64,000 nt of DNA from Candidatus Bathyarchaeota archaeon (GTDB lineage Archaea; Thermoproteota; Bathyarchaeia; Bathyarchaeales; Bathycorpusculaceae): assembly GCA_026014545.1 (NCBI GenBank), contig JAOZIH010000001.1:273808-337807 (forward strand), given 5' to 3'. A model generated the notes under the pieces. It was not told where the DNA came from, ran no database searches, and saw only the letters and a list, made by a program, of their open reading frames with translations. Position numbers and translations under genes: made by a program. Positions 1 to 8,761 of the stretch are shown in pieces; the stretch's first letter is position 1, and every line of letters begins with the position of its first letter.

Positions 1-670
1 GCGTTTCCTCAACAAAAACAGCAGTCACCAACTTAGCACTGTCCACAGTGATAGTCGCTGGATTCGCAGAGCCAGACAAGTCTCCTACCCAATGATCAAA
101 AACCCAGCCGTCAGCAGCAACAGCCGTCAAAGTAACCTCAGTGCCAGCCGAATAAGCGGGTTTATCAGGAGACTTAGTCACTGAACCACTACCCTCCACA
201 CTAACCGACAAAACATACTCAACAGGCGTTTCCTCAACAAAGTTGGCGGTAACTCTTTTGTTGCCGTTTATTATTATCGTTGCAGGGTTTTGGTTGCCAG
301 TTAAATCTCTCGTCCAATTGAAGAATGACCACCCAGTGTTTGGAACCGCAGTCAACTCAACTGCATCGCCATAATAGTATGGTCCAGTACTATTAAGAGT
401 AACAGAACCAGAGCCAGTGGGCGATATGGATATGCTTAATGTGTATTGTATTTTGGTGAATTCGGCAGTAACACTTTTGTCTCCATCCATTATTATTGTG
501 GCTGGGTTGTTGCTTCCCATCCACGCTAAATCATCACCCCATTTTGAAAGTTTATAAACAAGGGGATCTGTTGCAACCGCGGTTAATTGGACACGTTCTC
601 CGTAGGCATAAGTTGCCTTGTCAGGATTTTTAATGACCGAGCCTGTGCCAACAGGTGTTGTGGATATGGT
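1..670 (-). repeat. Tandem InlB-type repeat units inside the surface protein gene
   Basis: Three successive units (about 1-228, 229-450, 451-670) encode copies of the same ~75-residue beta-rich repeat. Bases 1-16 and 229-244 are identical, so the array probably continues past the left edge. The outermost unit uses more G/C-ending codons than the two inner ones. Confidence 0.7.
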
Positions 671-2338
671 TAAGGACGCTGTGCCTTCCGTGTAAAATAT
701 GAAGGTTCTTTTTGTTGTGGATTTGCCGTCTGCAGCTGTTACAGTACAAGTATAAGTTGTTGAGGGAGCTAAGCCCCTAACTGGAACAATTATTTTTCCG
801 TTGGGCACATTTATGCCACTAGCTGAGCCAATATCTGGATTAGTGGTAACAGTATAGCTCATCAATTCATTTTGGTAGTCTATCAGTTTGAAGCTTAACT
901 CCGAAAGGGAAAATAGAACATTTGTCGCGCCATCAGCAGGCGAAAATTCCACGATCCTTGGTGATTGATCAGGCGGAGGCAAATAAACTGGCACTCTTGT
1001 TCGGTATTCGCTGTAGAAGTAACGCTCAGACCGCGGTAATGGTGTGGGCGCAAGGGTATTCGTATCGTAAATCGAAATCCAACTGTTATACTGATTAAAA
1101 ACTAATTCGAGATATCCGTCACCATCGATATCTTGAGCGATGAAAAAAGGATGCGCCCTAGGTAGGGATATGGCATAAATGGAATCATAATTTTTTGTAT
1201 TTTGGTTGTATTTGAATATTGTTATATTTTTCTCGTTAGGTGCTACAATTTCTAATTTCCCATCACCATCTATATCAACAACACCTGGGGGTTCCATGGA
1301 AGTAAACGGTAGTGTGGCATCTAGTGTCCAGTCTACTAAATCCCAAATTTTAGGAGGGTACCAATTACCATGAGCATCTCCGCATGATATCAGTTCAAGG
1401 TTCCCATCGGCGTCTACATCAGCTACTGGTCCGTTTGAATGGCATTGATAACCAATATTGATGCTTTTGCGATATTTCCCATTGTAAGTGTTAACGCTTC
1501 CATCAGTATTAAAAACACCAATACCGCCTCCGCCGCGCTGATACTGTATGATTATTTCAAGATCTCCATCTTTGTCTACGTCAGCAAGCACAGGTACCTG
1601 ACTACTGCAAAGAATCTCGGGGTAACTCCACCTTTCAGTTAAGTTATCCGCCCAAAATGCCCTAAGCCCTCTTCCACCAGAAGGATACGAGGGATACGAC
1701 TCACTTCTCTCGCCCAAATAAACTTCAAACACACCGTCAAAGTCTGTATCACCTATTGACATTCCACCGGAACATGTATAGTAGGTATAGGTTTTGGCAA
1801 ATATGCGTCCATCATAAGTTAGGGCTGTAACTAGCCCCGGAAAAGCAGAAAAAATCTCAAGATAATCGTCATCATTTATGTCAGCAACAGCGACATATGT
1901 TCCTTTTCCAGCAGCTTGTGTATTATACCACCAGATAGAACCATTACAGCCATGTAGAACCATTACACCTTTAGAAACTACACCATTGACATACTGGGGA
2001 CACATGACTATCTCAAGAAAACCATCGTTGTTTAGGTCGACTATTTCCATAGGAACGTGATCACCGCCATAAGGTACTGACCAAATAACGCCGCCAGTTT
2101 CGGGATCTAGTGCTGCAGTTTGCCCGGTTAACCCTGAGATAACTATTTCCATTTTGCCGTCATTGTTTAAATCAGCGGCTAGTGGACCAAGCCATGTACT
2201 ACCAGTACCAGCACTTGCTCGCCATTTCAAGGTTATCATAAGTTGCCCAGACACTTGTGCAATATTTACAAGGCTCAAAAGACTTTGAGCGAGAAGAAAA
2301 ATTATTAGCACACTTAAAAATTTTTTACGATTATTGAT
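1..2338 (-). CDS. Large secreted FG-GAP propeller / InlB-type repeat protein (3' end outside window)
   Basis: The frame is open from the left edge to about 2338, so the C terminus is missing. Residues ~35-440 contain repeated calcium-binding-like blocks (DLNNDGFLEI, DVDKDGDLEI, DIDGDGKLEI, DIDGDGYLEL), the FG-GAP/VCBS beta-propeller signature. An Ig/FN3-like domain follows (~450-550), then at least three ~75-residue InlB B-repeat-type units with GSGSVT, LTAVP and GW.F..W motifs. The protein is probably exported and surface-bound. Start: no ATG, GTG or TTG lies in frame upstream of GTG 2311. A strong GGGAGAGG (2353-2346) sits 7 nt before an in-frame ATC (2338), and starting there gives an ideal signal peptide (NNRKK, hydrophobic core, QVSGQ). 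GTG 2311 would remove the basic n-region. The family is clear; the start and function are not. Confidence 0.8.
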   Translation of the reverse strand, partial: MNNRKKFLSVLIIFLLAQSLLSLVNIAQVSGQLMITLKWRASAGTGSTWLGPLAADLNNDGKMEIVISGLTGQTAALDPETGGVIWSVPYGGDHVPMEIVDLNNDGFLEIVMCPQYVNGVVSKGVMVLHGCNGSIWWYNTQAAGKGTYVAVADINDDDYLEIFSAFPGLVTALTYDGRIFAKTYTYYTCSGGMSIGDTDFDGVFEVYLGERSESYPSYPSGGRGLRAFWADNLTERWSYPEILCSSQVPVLADVDKDGDLEIIIQYQRGGGGIGVFNTDGSVNTYNGKYRKSINIGYQCHSNGPVADVDADGNLELISCGDAHGNWYPPKIWDLVDWTLDATLPFTSMEPPGVVDIDGDGKLEIVAPNEKNITIFKYNQNTKNYDSIYAISLPRAHPFFIAQDIDGDGYLELVFNQYNSWISIYDTNTLAPTPLPRSERYFYSEYRTRVPVYLPPPDQSPRIVEFSPADGATNVLFSLSELSFKLIDYQNELMSYTVTTNPDIGSASGINVPNGKIIVPVRGLAPSTTYTCTVTAADGKSTTKRTFIFYTEGTASLTISTTPVGTGSVIKNPDKATYAYGERVQLTAVATDPLVYKLSKWGDDLAWMGSNNPATIIMDGDKSVTAEFTKIQYTLSISISPTGSGSVTLNSTGPYYYGDAVELTAVPNTGWSFFNWTRDLTGNQNPATIIINGNKRVTANFVEETPVEYVLSVSVEGSGSVTKSPDKPAYSAGTEVTLTAVAADGWVFDHWVGDLSGSANPATITVDSAKLVTAVFVEET

Positions 2339-2403
2339 TTTCGTTCCTCTCCCAAAACTATCTGTTAATACGAAGAATAAGAACTTAAATCTTTCTGAGT
2401 TAG

Positions 2404-2411
2404 TTTTATAG
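2404..2411 (-). promoter_or_regulatory. TATA box for the surface protein gene
   Basis: On the minus strand CTATAAAA lies about 66 nt upstream of the proposed start and about 50 nt upstream of the GGGAGAGG ribosome-binding site. That is a normal archaeal promoter layout with a short leader. It is predicted from sequence only. Confidence 0.4.
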
Positions 2412-2470
2412 AAAAAATTTGAAATGTTATAGAAATTTTTACGCATTACGGAAAATAGCATAAATTCTTA

Positions 2471-3595
2471 TTAAAGCAATTCATTCAGTTGGCTATAAAT
2501 TGAGCGTAGTTTTTTGCAAACAACATCTATTGAATATTGTTCTTTTACCAGTTTTTGCCCTTCAGAAGCCATTCTAAATCTAATTGTTTCGTTTTCAAGC
2601 AAATAGGCTAATGCTTCTGCCAAACGTTTGGGATCACCTGGAGGAATTAAAATACCAGTTTTATTATTTTCTATTATCTCTGGAATACCACCAACTGGAG
2701 TTGCTATTACAGGAGTCTCGCATGATAGCGCTTCTAAGATCGTTACAGGAAAGCCCTCTGCGTATGATGGTAGAACCAACAGGGAAGCTTTTTGATACCA
2801 TTTTACTATTTCGCTTTGTTCCATGGCACCCAAGTAGTCAATTTTGTGCAGTCCTTTACTGTTTTCTTTTTCAATTAAATATAGTAGGTTTTGGTAATAA
2901 TTGGTATTCCAGTCAGGTGGTCCAATTATGACCAAATGTACATTTTCTTTTAAATATCTCAAAGTTTTTATCAATATGTGCAATCCTTTAAGTTCGGAGA
3001 TTCTTCCAACGTACAGAAGCAAGTTTTCTTCCTTAGGTTTTTCTGGTTTAAAGAAGTTTGTGTCTATACCATTTGGCACGTAACTAATTCTACTTTCTTG
3101 AAGCCCAAGGGCTATTAACTCTCTTGTCATTTGTTTTGAAATAGAAATATACATTTGGGCAACATGTTTTAATAAGAGTCTGCTGATGTGATGCCTTTTT
3201 AGGAAGTTAGGGTTAATTCCGTGTAAATGGAGTAACTTGGGTTTTTTTCTGAATAAGGAAAAGAATGGGAAGCTCAGTTCAAATTCATGGAAATGCAGAA
3301 TATCATAGTTTTTTAATATATTGGTGAATCGGCCGGGTACAAAGTTGACCCCTGCGGTAATTCTAATTGAATGCAATTTCCACAACCAATTTAACGCGGG
3401 AATTCTGAATACGGTGATTCCGTCAATTTTTTCTGTTTCTCCGCGCCATTTTGGCTTTCTATTTTGATTGACATTGAAGGTCATCACATCTGTTTGTATA
3501 ACGTTTTTATTAAGGGTTATAGCAAGATTCCGCACTATTGTTTCTGTACCACCCCTAACAGGATAATAACAAGGAGAAATCATTAAAACTCGCAT
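2471..3595 (-). CDS. Family 4 (GT-B) glycosyltransferase
   Basis: A 374-residue retaining GT-B glycosyltransferase that transfers a sugar from a nucleotide sugar to a growing glycan at the cytoplasmic face. The N-terminal domain has the typical PVRGGTETIVRNLA glycine-rich loop. The C-terminal Glycos_transf_1 domain has LLYVGRISELKG (~190) and the EGFPVTILEALSCETPVIAT donor-site signature with the E-x7-E pattern (~280). Full length for the family. GGGAGG sits 4 nt before the ATG. The neighbours form a minus-strand run of glycan genes. Donor and acceptor cannot be read from the sequence. Confidence 0.9.
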   Translation of the reverse strand: MRVLMISPCYYPVRGGTETIVRNLAITLNKNVIQTDVMTFNVNQNRKPKWRGETEKIDGITVFRIPALNWLWKLHSIRITAGVNFVPGRFTNILKNYDILHFHEFELSFPFFSLFRKKPKLLHLHGINPNFLKRHHISRLLLKHVAQMYISISKQMTRELIALGLQESRISYVPNGIDTNFFKPEKPKEENLLLYVGRISELKGLHILIKTLRYLKENVHLVIIGPPDWNTNYYQNLLYLIEKENSKGLHKIDYLGAMEQSEIVKWYQKASLLVLPSYAEGFPVTILEALSCETPVIATPVGGIPEIIENNKTGILIPPGDPKRLAEALAYLLENETIRFRMASEGQKLVKEQYSIDVVCKKLRSIYSQLNELL

Positions 3596-3613
3596 AGTTC
3601 CTCCCTAAATCGG

Positions 3614-4567
3614 TCATAGATAAGTCTCGCAGAAAAATTCGTGAAAATGGTCTTTTATGAATTTGGGATAATAGTTGAAGCGGTTTATGGCCCAACGCAT
3701 GCTTGTTTGGTAACAGTTATCAATTTTTTCTTTGGTTATTGTTGTTTTTTTGTCTGAGGCATTGAGGTTAATACGAGTGTCTATAATTTTGGCTCTCTCT
3801 AAAGCTTTTATTTGTTTCATTAGGACTTCGAGCTTTTGGAGTATGCGGGCTATTTCCTTTGCTGGTCTTTGTGGAACTGTTCTAAGCATTTTTGGGTTTC
3901 CTCTATAATAGATAGAGTCCCATTCTATTTGGTTTACAAGTAAGGTAGGGTGCAGATCAAAGACTGTTATGGTGTGTCTCCTGATCGAGTTTAACAAGCA
4001 GGTATAATCGTATAATGTGCCGTTCCATCGTTGTGTTGCTGTGAATGGATAAAAAGTCGTTCTTTTATAGGAGACTGGTTCTGAAAGTGATAGATTTGAA
4101 GAAAAATCATATTTTATTCCTAAACTATTTAATGCCTCAAGAAGTGGCGGTGTCCAGCACATGCCCGGCGCTCTAAAAGCTTGAATTTTTTTAGGGTGAA
4201 ATACATCTTGGAGAGTGCATATACCACCTTCACCTTCTATGCGGCCAGTGAGAGGATTTATGTGGGAAGTCTCCCTTTCTAAGGCAATTCTGTAAGCTTT
4301 TTCGTAATTTTTCATGTCGGTGTATTCGGGAATTGTTGGATGTACGGAGTGACTAGAGGAGTGATAGCCAATTTCGTGCTTTTTGAGAGCAGCAACAATT
4401 TTGGGATAGTTTCTTATTTTTTCAGCCATATGTCCTGTTATAAAAAAGATGGCAGTTAGCTCATGCTTTTGTAGCATTATTAGTATCTTTTGAAGCGCGT
4501 AGATAGCGTTTTGATTTATGAAATCCTCTACATCAAACGTAAACAAGAATTTATGTAGTTTGGCCAC
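3614..4567 (-). CDS. Polysaccharide deacetylase (NodB-like) family protein
   Basis: A 317-residue protein of the NodB/CE4 fold that would remove N- or O-acetyl groups from a saccharide. The N terminus has FTFDVEDF (catalytic and metal Asp pair). The metal-binding H-(S)xxx-H segment is YHSSSHSVHP (~95). ImRAPG is represented by FRAPGMCWTP. No signal peptide is seen, so it probably acts in the cytoplasm on a lipid-linked intermediate. Start is GTG with GAGG upstream. It sits 19 nt from the GT4 gene and 30 nt from the next gene, so it is probably co-transcribed. Confidence 0.8.
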   Translation of the reverse strand: MAKLHKFLFTFDVEDFINQNAIYALQKILIMLQKHELTAIFFITGHMAEKIRNYPKIVAALKKHEIGYHSSSHSVHPTIPEYTDMKNYEKAYRIALERETSHINPLTGRIEGEGGICTLQDVFHPKKIQAFRAPGMCWTPPLLEALNSLGIKYDFSSNLSLSEPVSYKRTTFYPFTATQRWNGTLYDYTCLLNSIRRHTITVFDLHPTLLVNQIEWDSIYYRGNPKMLRTVPQRPAKEIARILQKLEVLMKQIKALERAKIIDTRINLNASDKKTTITKEKIDNCYQTSMRWAINRFNYYPKFIKDHFHEFFCETYL

Positions 4568-4596
4568 TAATGTCTAGCCTCTTGAAAAATTATTTT

Positions 4597-5643
4597 TCAG
4601 ATGTCGTTACATACTTTTATTGGTTCGTTTTTATTAAGAGATTCTTCAATGTATTCTAACAGTCTTACTGTTTTTCGACCTTCCTCTGGAGTTACTGGAG
4701 GCGTTATATCGTTTTTGATTGATTCAATGAATTTTGTGAGAAGGATATACTGAGGCAAGTAGTTTATTAGTTTGCGGTTACGGATATTAGCCACAAAAAA
4801 CTTCATCCATTTTTTTATTATTTGTTTTTGGTCTCGATAAAATCCTTCTAAAAGGTTTTTTTCCGGTCGTTCTGAATGTTGCAAGAGGAAGTTGTAGTTT
4901 TGAATTTCAATTTTTCTGCCGGTTGAATCGATAAATTCAAACAATTCCTCTTCTTTTTTAGCAAGCCATGAAATTTCTATTGTGCCTATTGTTTTGTTTG
5001 AGCTTGTTAACATTATTATGAAGTGATCCGGGACGGAGTGCTTGATTTTTTCACCTATTGCCCAAACTTTTTCTATACTTTTTAGGAAGTGCAGTTGGAG
5101 GTAAGCAGCGTGGGCTCCTGTTTCCCATAAAGCTCCACCTTGTTCGGGCGTCATTATCCAGCTTGGCGCCCCTATAAGTTCTGCGCTTTCTCTGACAGAT
5201 ACTTTTAAGTAGGCTAAGTGGAAGTTGCTTGAATCAATTATTTCTTTAGCTTGCAAAACTGTTGGCAAAAACAATTGATTATGACAGATACATAGTTTAA
5301 CTCTATTTTTGGAAATTTCTTTAATCATTTGGTCACATTCTTTGCTACTCCGCGCCATAGGCTTTTCTAAGAAAATATTATTCCCAGATTTCGCCGCTTC
5401 GCAAACTAATTTTGCATGAGTAGAAATTGGTGTACAGATATCTACAAAGTTTAAGTCTTTAAGTTCAAAAAGTTTTAATGGATCGCCATAGACTCCCTTA
5501 ATACCATGTTTTTGGGCGAAAACTTTAGCACGGTCTATGTTTATATCTGACACTGCCACAACTTTTACTTCAGGGATATTTCTGTAGGCATTCATATGAA
5601 AATCAGAAACTCTGCCACAACCAACCAAACCAACATTCAACAT
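4597..5643 (-). CDS. Gfo/Idh/MocA-family NAD(P)-dependent sugar oxidoreductase
   Basis: A 348-residue dehydrogenase of the Gfo/Idh/MocA family. The Rossmann loop GLVGCGRVSDFH is at the N terminus, then FVDICTPISTH and the catalytic-Lys motif LEKPMARS (~95-102). The C-terminal beta-sheet substrate domain is complete. Members oxidise or isomerise nucleotide sugars such as UDP-HexNAc derivatives. A close paralogue lies at 12452-13510 (shared IHMNAYR-like, VVAVSD, FVDICTP and EKPM blocks), so the cluster has an internal duplication. Substrate unknown. Confidence 0.88.
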   Translation of the reverse strand: MLNVGLVGCGRVSDFHMNAYRNIPEVKVVAVSDINIDRAKVFAQKHGIKGVYGDPLKLFELKDLNFVDICTPISTHAKLVCEAAKSGNNIFLEKPMARSSKECDQMIKEISKNRVKLCICHNQLFLPTVLQAKEIIDSSNFHLAYLKVSVRESAELIGAPSWIMTPEQGGALWETGAHAAYLQLHFLKSIEKVWAIGEKIKHSVPDHFIIMLTSSNKTIGTIEISWLAKKEEELFEFIDSTGRKIEIQNYNFLLQHSERPEKNLLEGFYRDQKQIIKKWMKFFVANIRNRKLINYLPQYILLTKFIESIKNDITPPVTPEEGRKTVRLLEYIEESLNKNEPIKVCNDI

Positions 5644-5651
5644 TTAAGCAC

Positions 5652-6251
5652 CTACCACCGTAAATTTTTAATTGCTACAATTAACTCGGAAAATTTGCAG
5701 AGGACCCCAAAAAGAATTAGGCGTTTCAAAAAGTAACCTAAAAAAGGTATATTACTAAAAAACAATTTCTCTTTGATTTGAACCCCAATTCCATATATTG
5801 TATACTCCTTAAAAAAATCTAAATATTTCCAAAATGAAATGTGCTTTTCGAATGGATTTTTTCTTAATTCATTCTGTAAGTATCTAAAATTTGGTGTAGA
5901 AACAATTATTTTGTCTGTAGAAATTTTCTCCAAGGCCTCAAGAAAAATCTTGCCATTATATTTAGGAAGATGTTCTATTATTTCGCAGGCCAAAATGATA
6001 TTTATTGATTTTACTTTAAAAGGTAAATTTATAGCGTCAGCTAAAATAAGATCATCATATATTTTCTTATACTTTATTTTTAATAAATAAGGTTTCCATA
6101 CATCAATACCTACCAAATAAGAAGGATTAGAATAAGCTCGAATTTGATGCCCCCACAAGCCAAAACCACAGCCAATATCAAGAAAACTTTTCCTTTTCGC
6201 AGATTTTAATTTAGGGATAATAATATATTGAAGTCTACGGTCGCTTGACAA
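5652..6251 (-). CDS. Class I SAM-dependent methyltransferase, short
   Basis: A 199-residue Rossmann methyltransferase. Motif I is FLDIGCGFGLWG (~23), motif II acid VGIDVWKPY, then DAINLPFK and the post-motif CEIIEHLPKY typical of Methyltransf_11/23. It would methylate a small molecule, probably a sugar or lipid intermediate of the cluster. The start is a TTG just after an in-frame stop, so the N-terminal region is short for the family. The gene lies 8 nt from the downstream oxidoreductase. Very AT-rich. Confidence 0.75.
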   Translation of the reverse strand: MSSDRRLQYIIIPKLKSAKRKSFLDIGCGFGLWGHQIRAYSNPSYLVGIDVWKPYLLKIKYKKIYDDLILADAINLPFKVKSINIILACEIIEHLPKYNGKIFLEALEKISTDKIIVSTPNFRYLQNELRKNPFEKHISFWKYLDFFKEYTIYGIGVQIKEKLFFSNIPFLGYFLKRLILFGVLCKFSELIVAIKNLRW

Positions 6252-6286
6252 AATACATGCAACCTTTTAAACTATATTTCAGGGCA

Positions 6287-7243
6287 TTAAACACTTTCCT
6301 TAAATATAAATGAATAATCCTCTTCCTTCACATTTTTAATGTACCTTACGAGGACAACATATGAAGTTAGAATGTGCTTAATGCTCGTAGCATTAGGAAG
6401 CGCCCAAAGCAGCCTCAATGCTATGCGGCCTAATTCACTCCAAACAAATACTATTTTATTTTTCAGTGTTTGTTCAATATTATTGTAAAAAAAGCTAATA
6501 GGATAAGCTGTGATAATACAGGCTCGCCATTTATTTAAGTTTTTGGTTGGAAAATTATCGTGATACACTTTAGCATATGGAGTTTGGAATAGACTGTTCG
6601 GGTATACCTTATGAATTTTGAAAGAAAATTCTTTATCTTCGCCCAAAGAATAACCAAGCAATTTTTCATTAAAGTAAAATTTATCGAAAATTTCCTTTCT
6701 ATACGCAACATTCAAACCAAAAAGCCACTCACATGAAATTATTTTATTGAGATTACAAGCATAAGTTGTTTTACCTGAAGGAAGCATTCGACATCTATTA
6801 ATTTCTGCGTGCCAATAATAAAATGCTTTCTTAAGAGAATTCTCTAAGTGGGAATATGGAAAATTTACTACTGTGCCTTGAACACCTAAAGCGGTGGGAT
6901 ATAGCTCAAAAACTTCCAATATCTTTTTAACATAGTTTTTGTCCAATATTACATCGTCATCAAGAAAAAGCAAAATGTCGCCTTTTGCCTTTTTTGCGCC
7001 AAGATTTCGAGCCCTAGAAATGCTTTTAACCTCATTTTTTGAGGACACAAAATGTCTAATTATTATACCTTTTTCTAAAAAGTAACTTCGCAATCGCTCG
7101 ATTAATTCTGTCGTTCTAAAATCGTCACTGTCATCTACAACAATAACCTCATTTACATGTATTGATTGTGTCAAAATTGAGTACAATAACCTCTCTAATT
7201 TTTCACTTCTGTTTCTTGTCGGGATAATTATGGAAACTTCCAT
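6287..7243 (-). CDS. Family 2 glycosyltransferase
   Basis: Inverting GT-A glycosyltransferase. The fold starts with MEVSIIIPTRNRSEKL, so I start it at ATG 7243; the frame stays open to 7309. The nucleotide-binding segment is VIVVDDSDDFR, the metal-binding DxD is LLFLDDDVILD (~100), and the ED motif is GEDKEFSFK. The C terminus is amphipathic and may associate with membrane. It is a plausible rhamnosyl- or hexosyltransferase of the surface glycan pathway; the substrate is unknown. Confidence 0.85.
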   Translation of the reverse strand: MEVSIIIPTRNRSEKLERLLYSILTQSIHVNEVIVVDDSDDFRTTELIERLRSYFLEKGIIIRHFVSSKNEVKSISRARNLGAKKAKGDILLFLDDDVILDKNYVKKILEVFELYPTALGVQGTVVNFPYSHLENSLKKAFYYWHAEINRCRMLPSGKTTYACNLNKIISCEWLFGLNVAYRKEIFDKFYFNEKLLGYSLGEDKEFSFKIHKVYPNSLFQTPYAKVYHDNFPTKNLNKWRACIITAYPISFFYNNIEQTLKNKIVFVWSELGRIALRLLWALPNATSIKHILTSYVVLVRYIKNVKEEDYSFIFKESV

Positions 7244-7347
7244 TCTAAAGTACCTCATATATTTCTCTTGAGTCATTTGTTCATAATTTAAGAGAAAAAT
7301 ATTGAGCACAGCTCAGCATCATATACATTAATAGCAATCTTGTTAAG

Positions 7348-8673
7348 TTATTGAATTATTTTTGAAATGAAGAGTTTTCTCTTACCAGTTCTTCCCATCG
7401 GAATTTTGTCAACAACTTCTATGGTTATCTCTACATGCGCGTCTAATTTACTAAACTCCTCTTTCAAACTTTTTTTTACTTGTTCTAGTATTTTTGGGGC
7501 AAATTCTCTTCCCTTTACAATTTTTAAGATGATATGATCTTTTCGATCCTGTATTATTTGGTATTGTGAAAAAGCAAATATGTTATATCTTAATATTTTA
7601 TGAAATACTGCACGTTTAATGTAAAAATGAGAAAATTTTCTGCCATTTGGTAATACTAAATAATCGTCAGTTCTGCCTTGAATGTTTTTTATTAGTGGCC
7701 ATGACCGTCCACACGAGCATTTTTCATCTGTTGGAATCCCTATATCACCGATTCTATATCGGATAAGAGGCATAACGTAATTCGAAAAACTTGTAATTAC
7801 TATTTCTCCTTGTTCAGTTGGAGACACTGATTCTCCAGCATCATCAACAAATTCAACAAAAGCAGTATTAGTTATCATATGTAACCCACAATGTTCATTA
7901 CATTCAAAAGCCAAATTACCAAACTCAACACACCCATAAACTTCGAATGGTTCCAACCCAAACGTTTTTCGACATAGTTCTCTGCAATGTTCGGTAACCA
8001 CTTCTCCTCCGGTAAATACAACCCTAGGGCTTACTCCAAAAAAGCCATAATTTACTAGGGTAATTAGAACTGAAGGGAAAATACTTAAAACGTCAGGTTT
8101 TATTAGTCGCAAAATACGTATGAGTCTCGCAGGAGTAAACAAAGGCACAACTGTTTCACTTACCCCTCCCCATAAACGCACATATTTCTTGCCCCATCGA
8201 ATAGACTTAGAGTCTCGACCCCAAACAGTAACAAAATTATCATCTGGCCTCACACCACATTCGGAATATATATAGCGTGCTACAGCATTATAATAACCGA
8301 AGTTTCTAAATGAGAAATCACGGTAAATTTTTAATGGAATACCAGTTGAACCAGAAGTAACTCCAAAAGGCAACCTTGATACATCAACACCATTCACCAC
8401 CATATCGGCAAAATTCTGCTGAACAGCATTCTTGGATAACAGAGGAATTTTTTTCACATCGTCCAAATTTCTAATATCATTAGGTCTAATATTTACGGAT
8501 TTAAACAGTTTATGATAATATGGAATATAATAATAAGCATGTTTGAGAACGGTCTTTAACTTTTTAAATTGAATCACTTTAAGGTATCGCAAATCTTTCC
8601 ATTGATCCTTTTTGAGCTGACACATATAATAATTTGCTATTGATTCAGCCATTAATTTTCTAAGCTTATCCAT
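7348..8673 (-). CDS. PaaK/CapK-like adenylate-forming enzyme
   Basis: A 441-residue ANL-superfamily protein resembling phenylacetate-CoA ligase and CapK proteins of capsule clusters. The phosphate-binding loop is GVTSGSTGIPLKIY (~105). The zinc-finger-like cysteines and A5 motif are in YGCVEFGNLAFECNEHC. A7 is YRIGDIG, followed by CSCGRSWP, A8 GRTDDYLVLPNG and a late Lys region GRTGKRKLF. Such proteins activate an acid with ATP, in glycan clusters probably to acylate or amidate a sugar. A TATA box and AAGG precede the ATG. The substrate is not predictable. Confidence 0.82.
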   Translation of the reverse strand: MDKLRKLMAESIANYYMCQLKKDQWKDLRYLKVIQFKKLKTVLKHAYYYIPYYHKLFKSVNIRPNDIRNLDDVKKIPLLSKNAVQQNFADMVVNGVDVSRLPFGVTSGSTGIPLKIYRDFSFRNFGYYNAVARYIYSECGVRPDDNFVTVWGRDSKSIRWGKKYVRLWGGVSETVVPLFTPARLIRILRLIKPDVLSIFPSVLITLVNYGFFGVSPRVVFTGGEVVTEHCRELCRKTFGLEPFEVYGCVEFGNLAFECNEHCGLHMITNTAFVEFVDDAGESVSPTEQGEIVITSFSNYVMPLIRYRIGDIGIPTDEKCSCGRSWPLIKNIQGRTDDYLVLPNGRKFSHFYIKRAVFHKILRYNIFAFSQYQIIQDRKDHIILKIVKGREFAPKILEQVKKSLKEEFSKLDAHVEITIEVVDKIPMGRTGKRKLFISKIIQ

Positions 8674-8700
8674 GGCACAAAACCTTCTTAAATGTGCATA

Positions 8701-8710
8701 TTATATATAA
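8701..8710 (-). promoter_or_regulatory. TATA box upstream of the PaaK-like gene
   Basis: TTATATATAA on the minus strand lies 28 nt upstream of the ATG at 8673, the normal archaeal distance for a leaderless or nearly leaderless transcript. It may drive the minus-strand run from the PaaK-like gene toward the surface protein. Confidence 0.5.
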
Positions 8711-8761
8711 ATGCGCGAAGACAATGAGCGACAGTTGTATTTTAGTTTTTTTAATGTAAGG

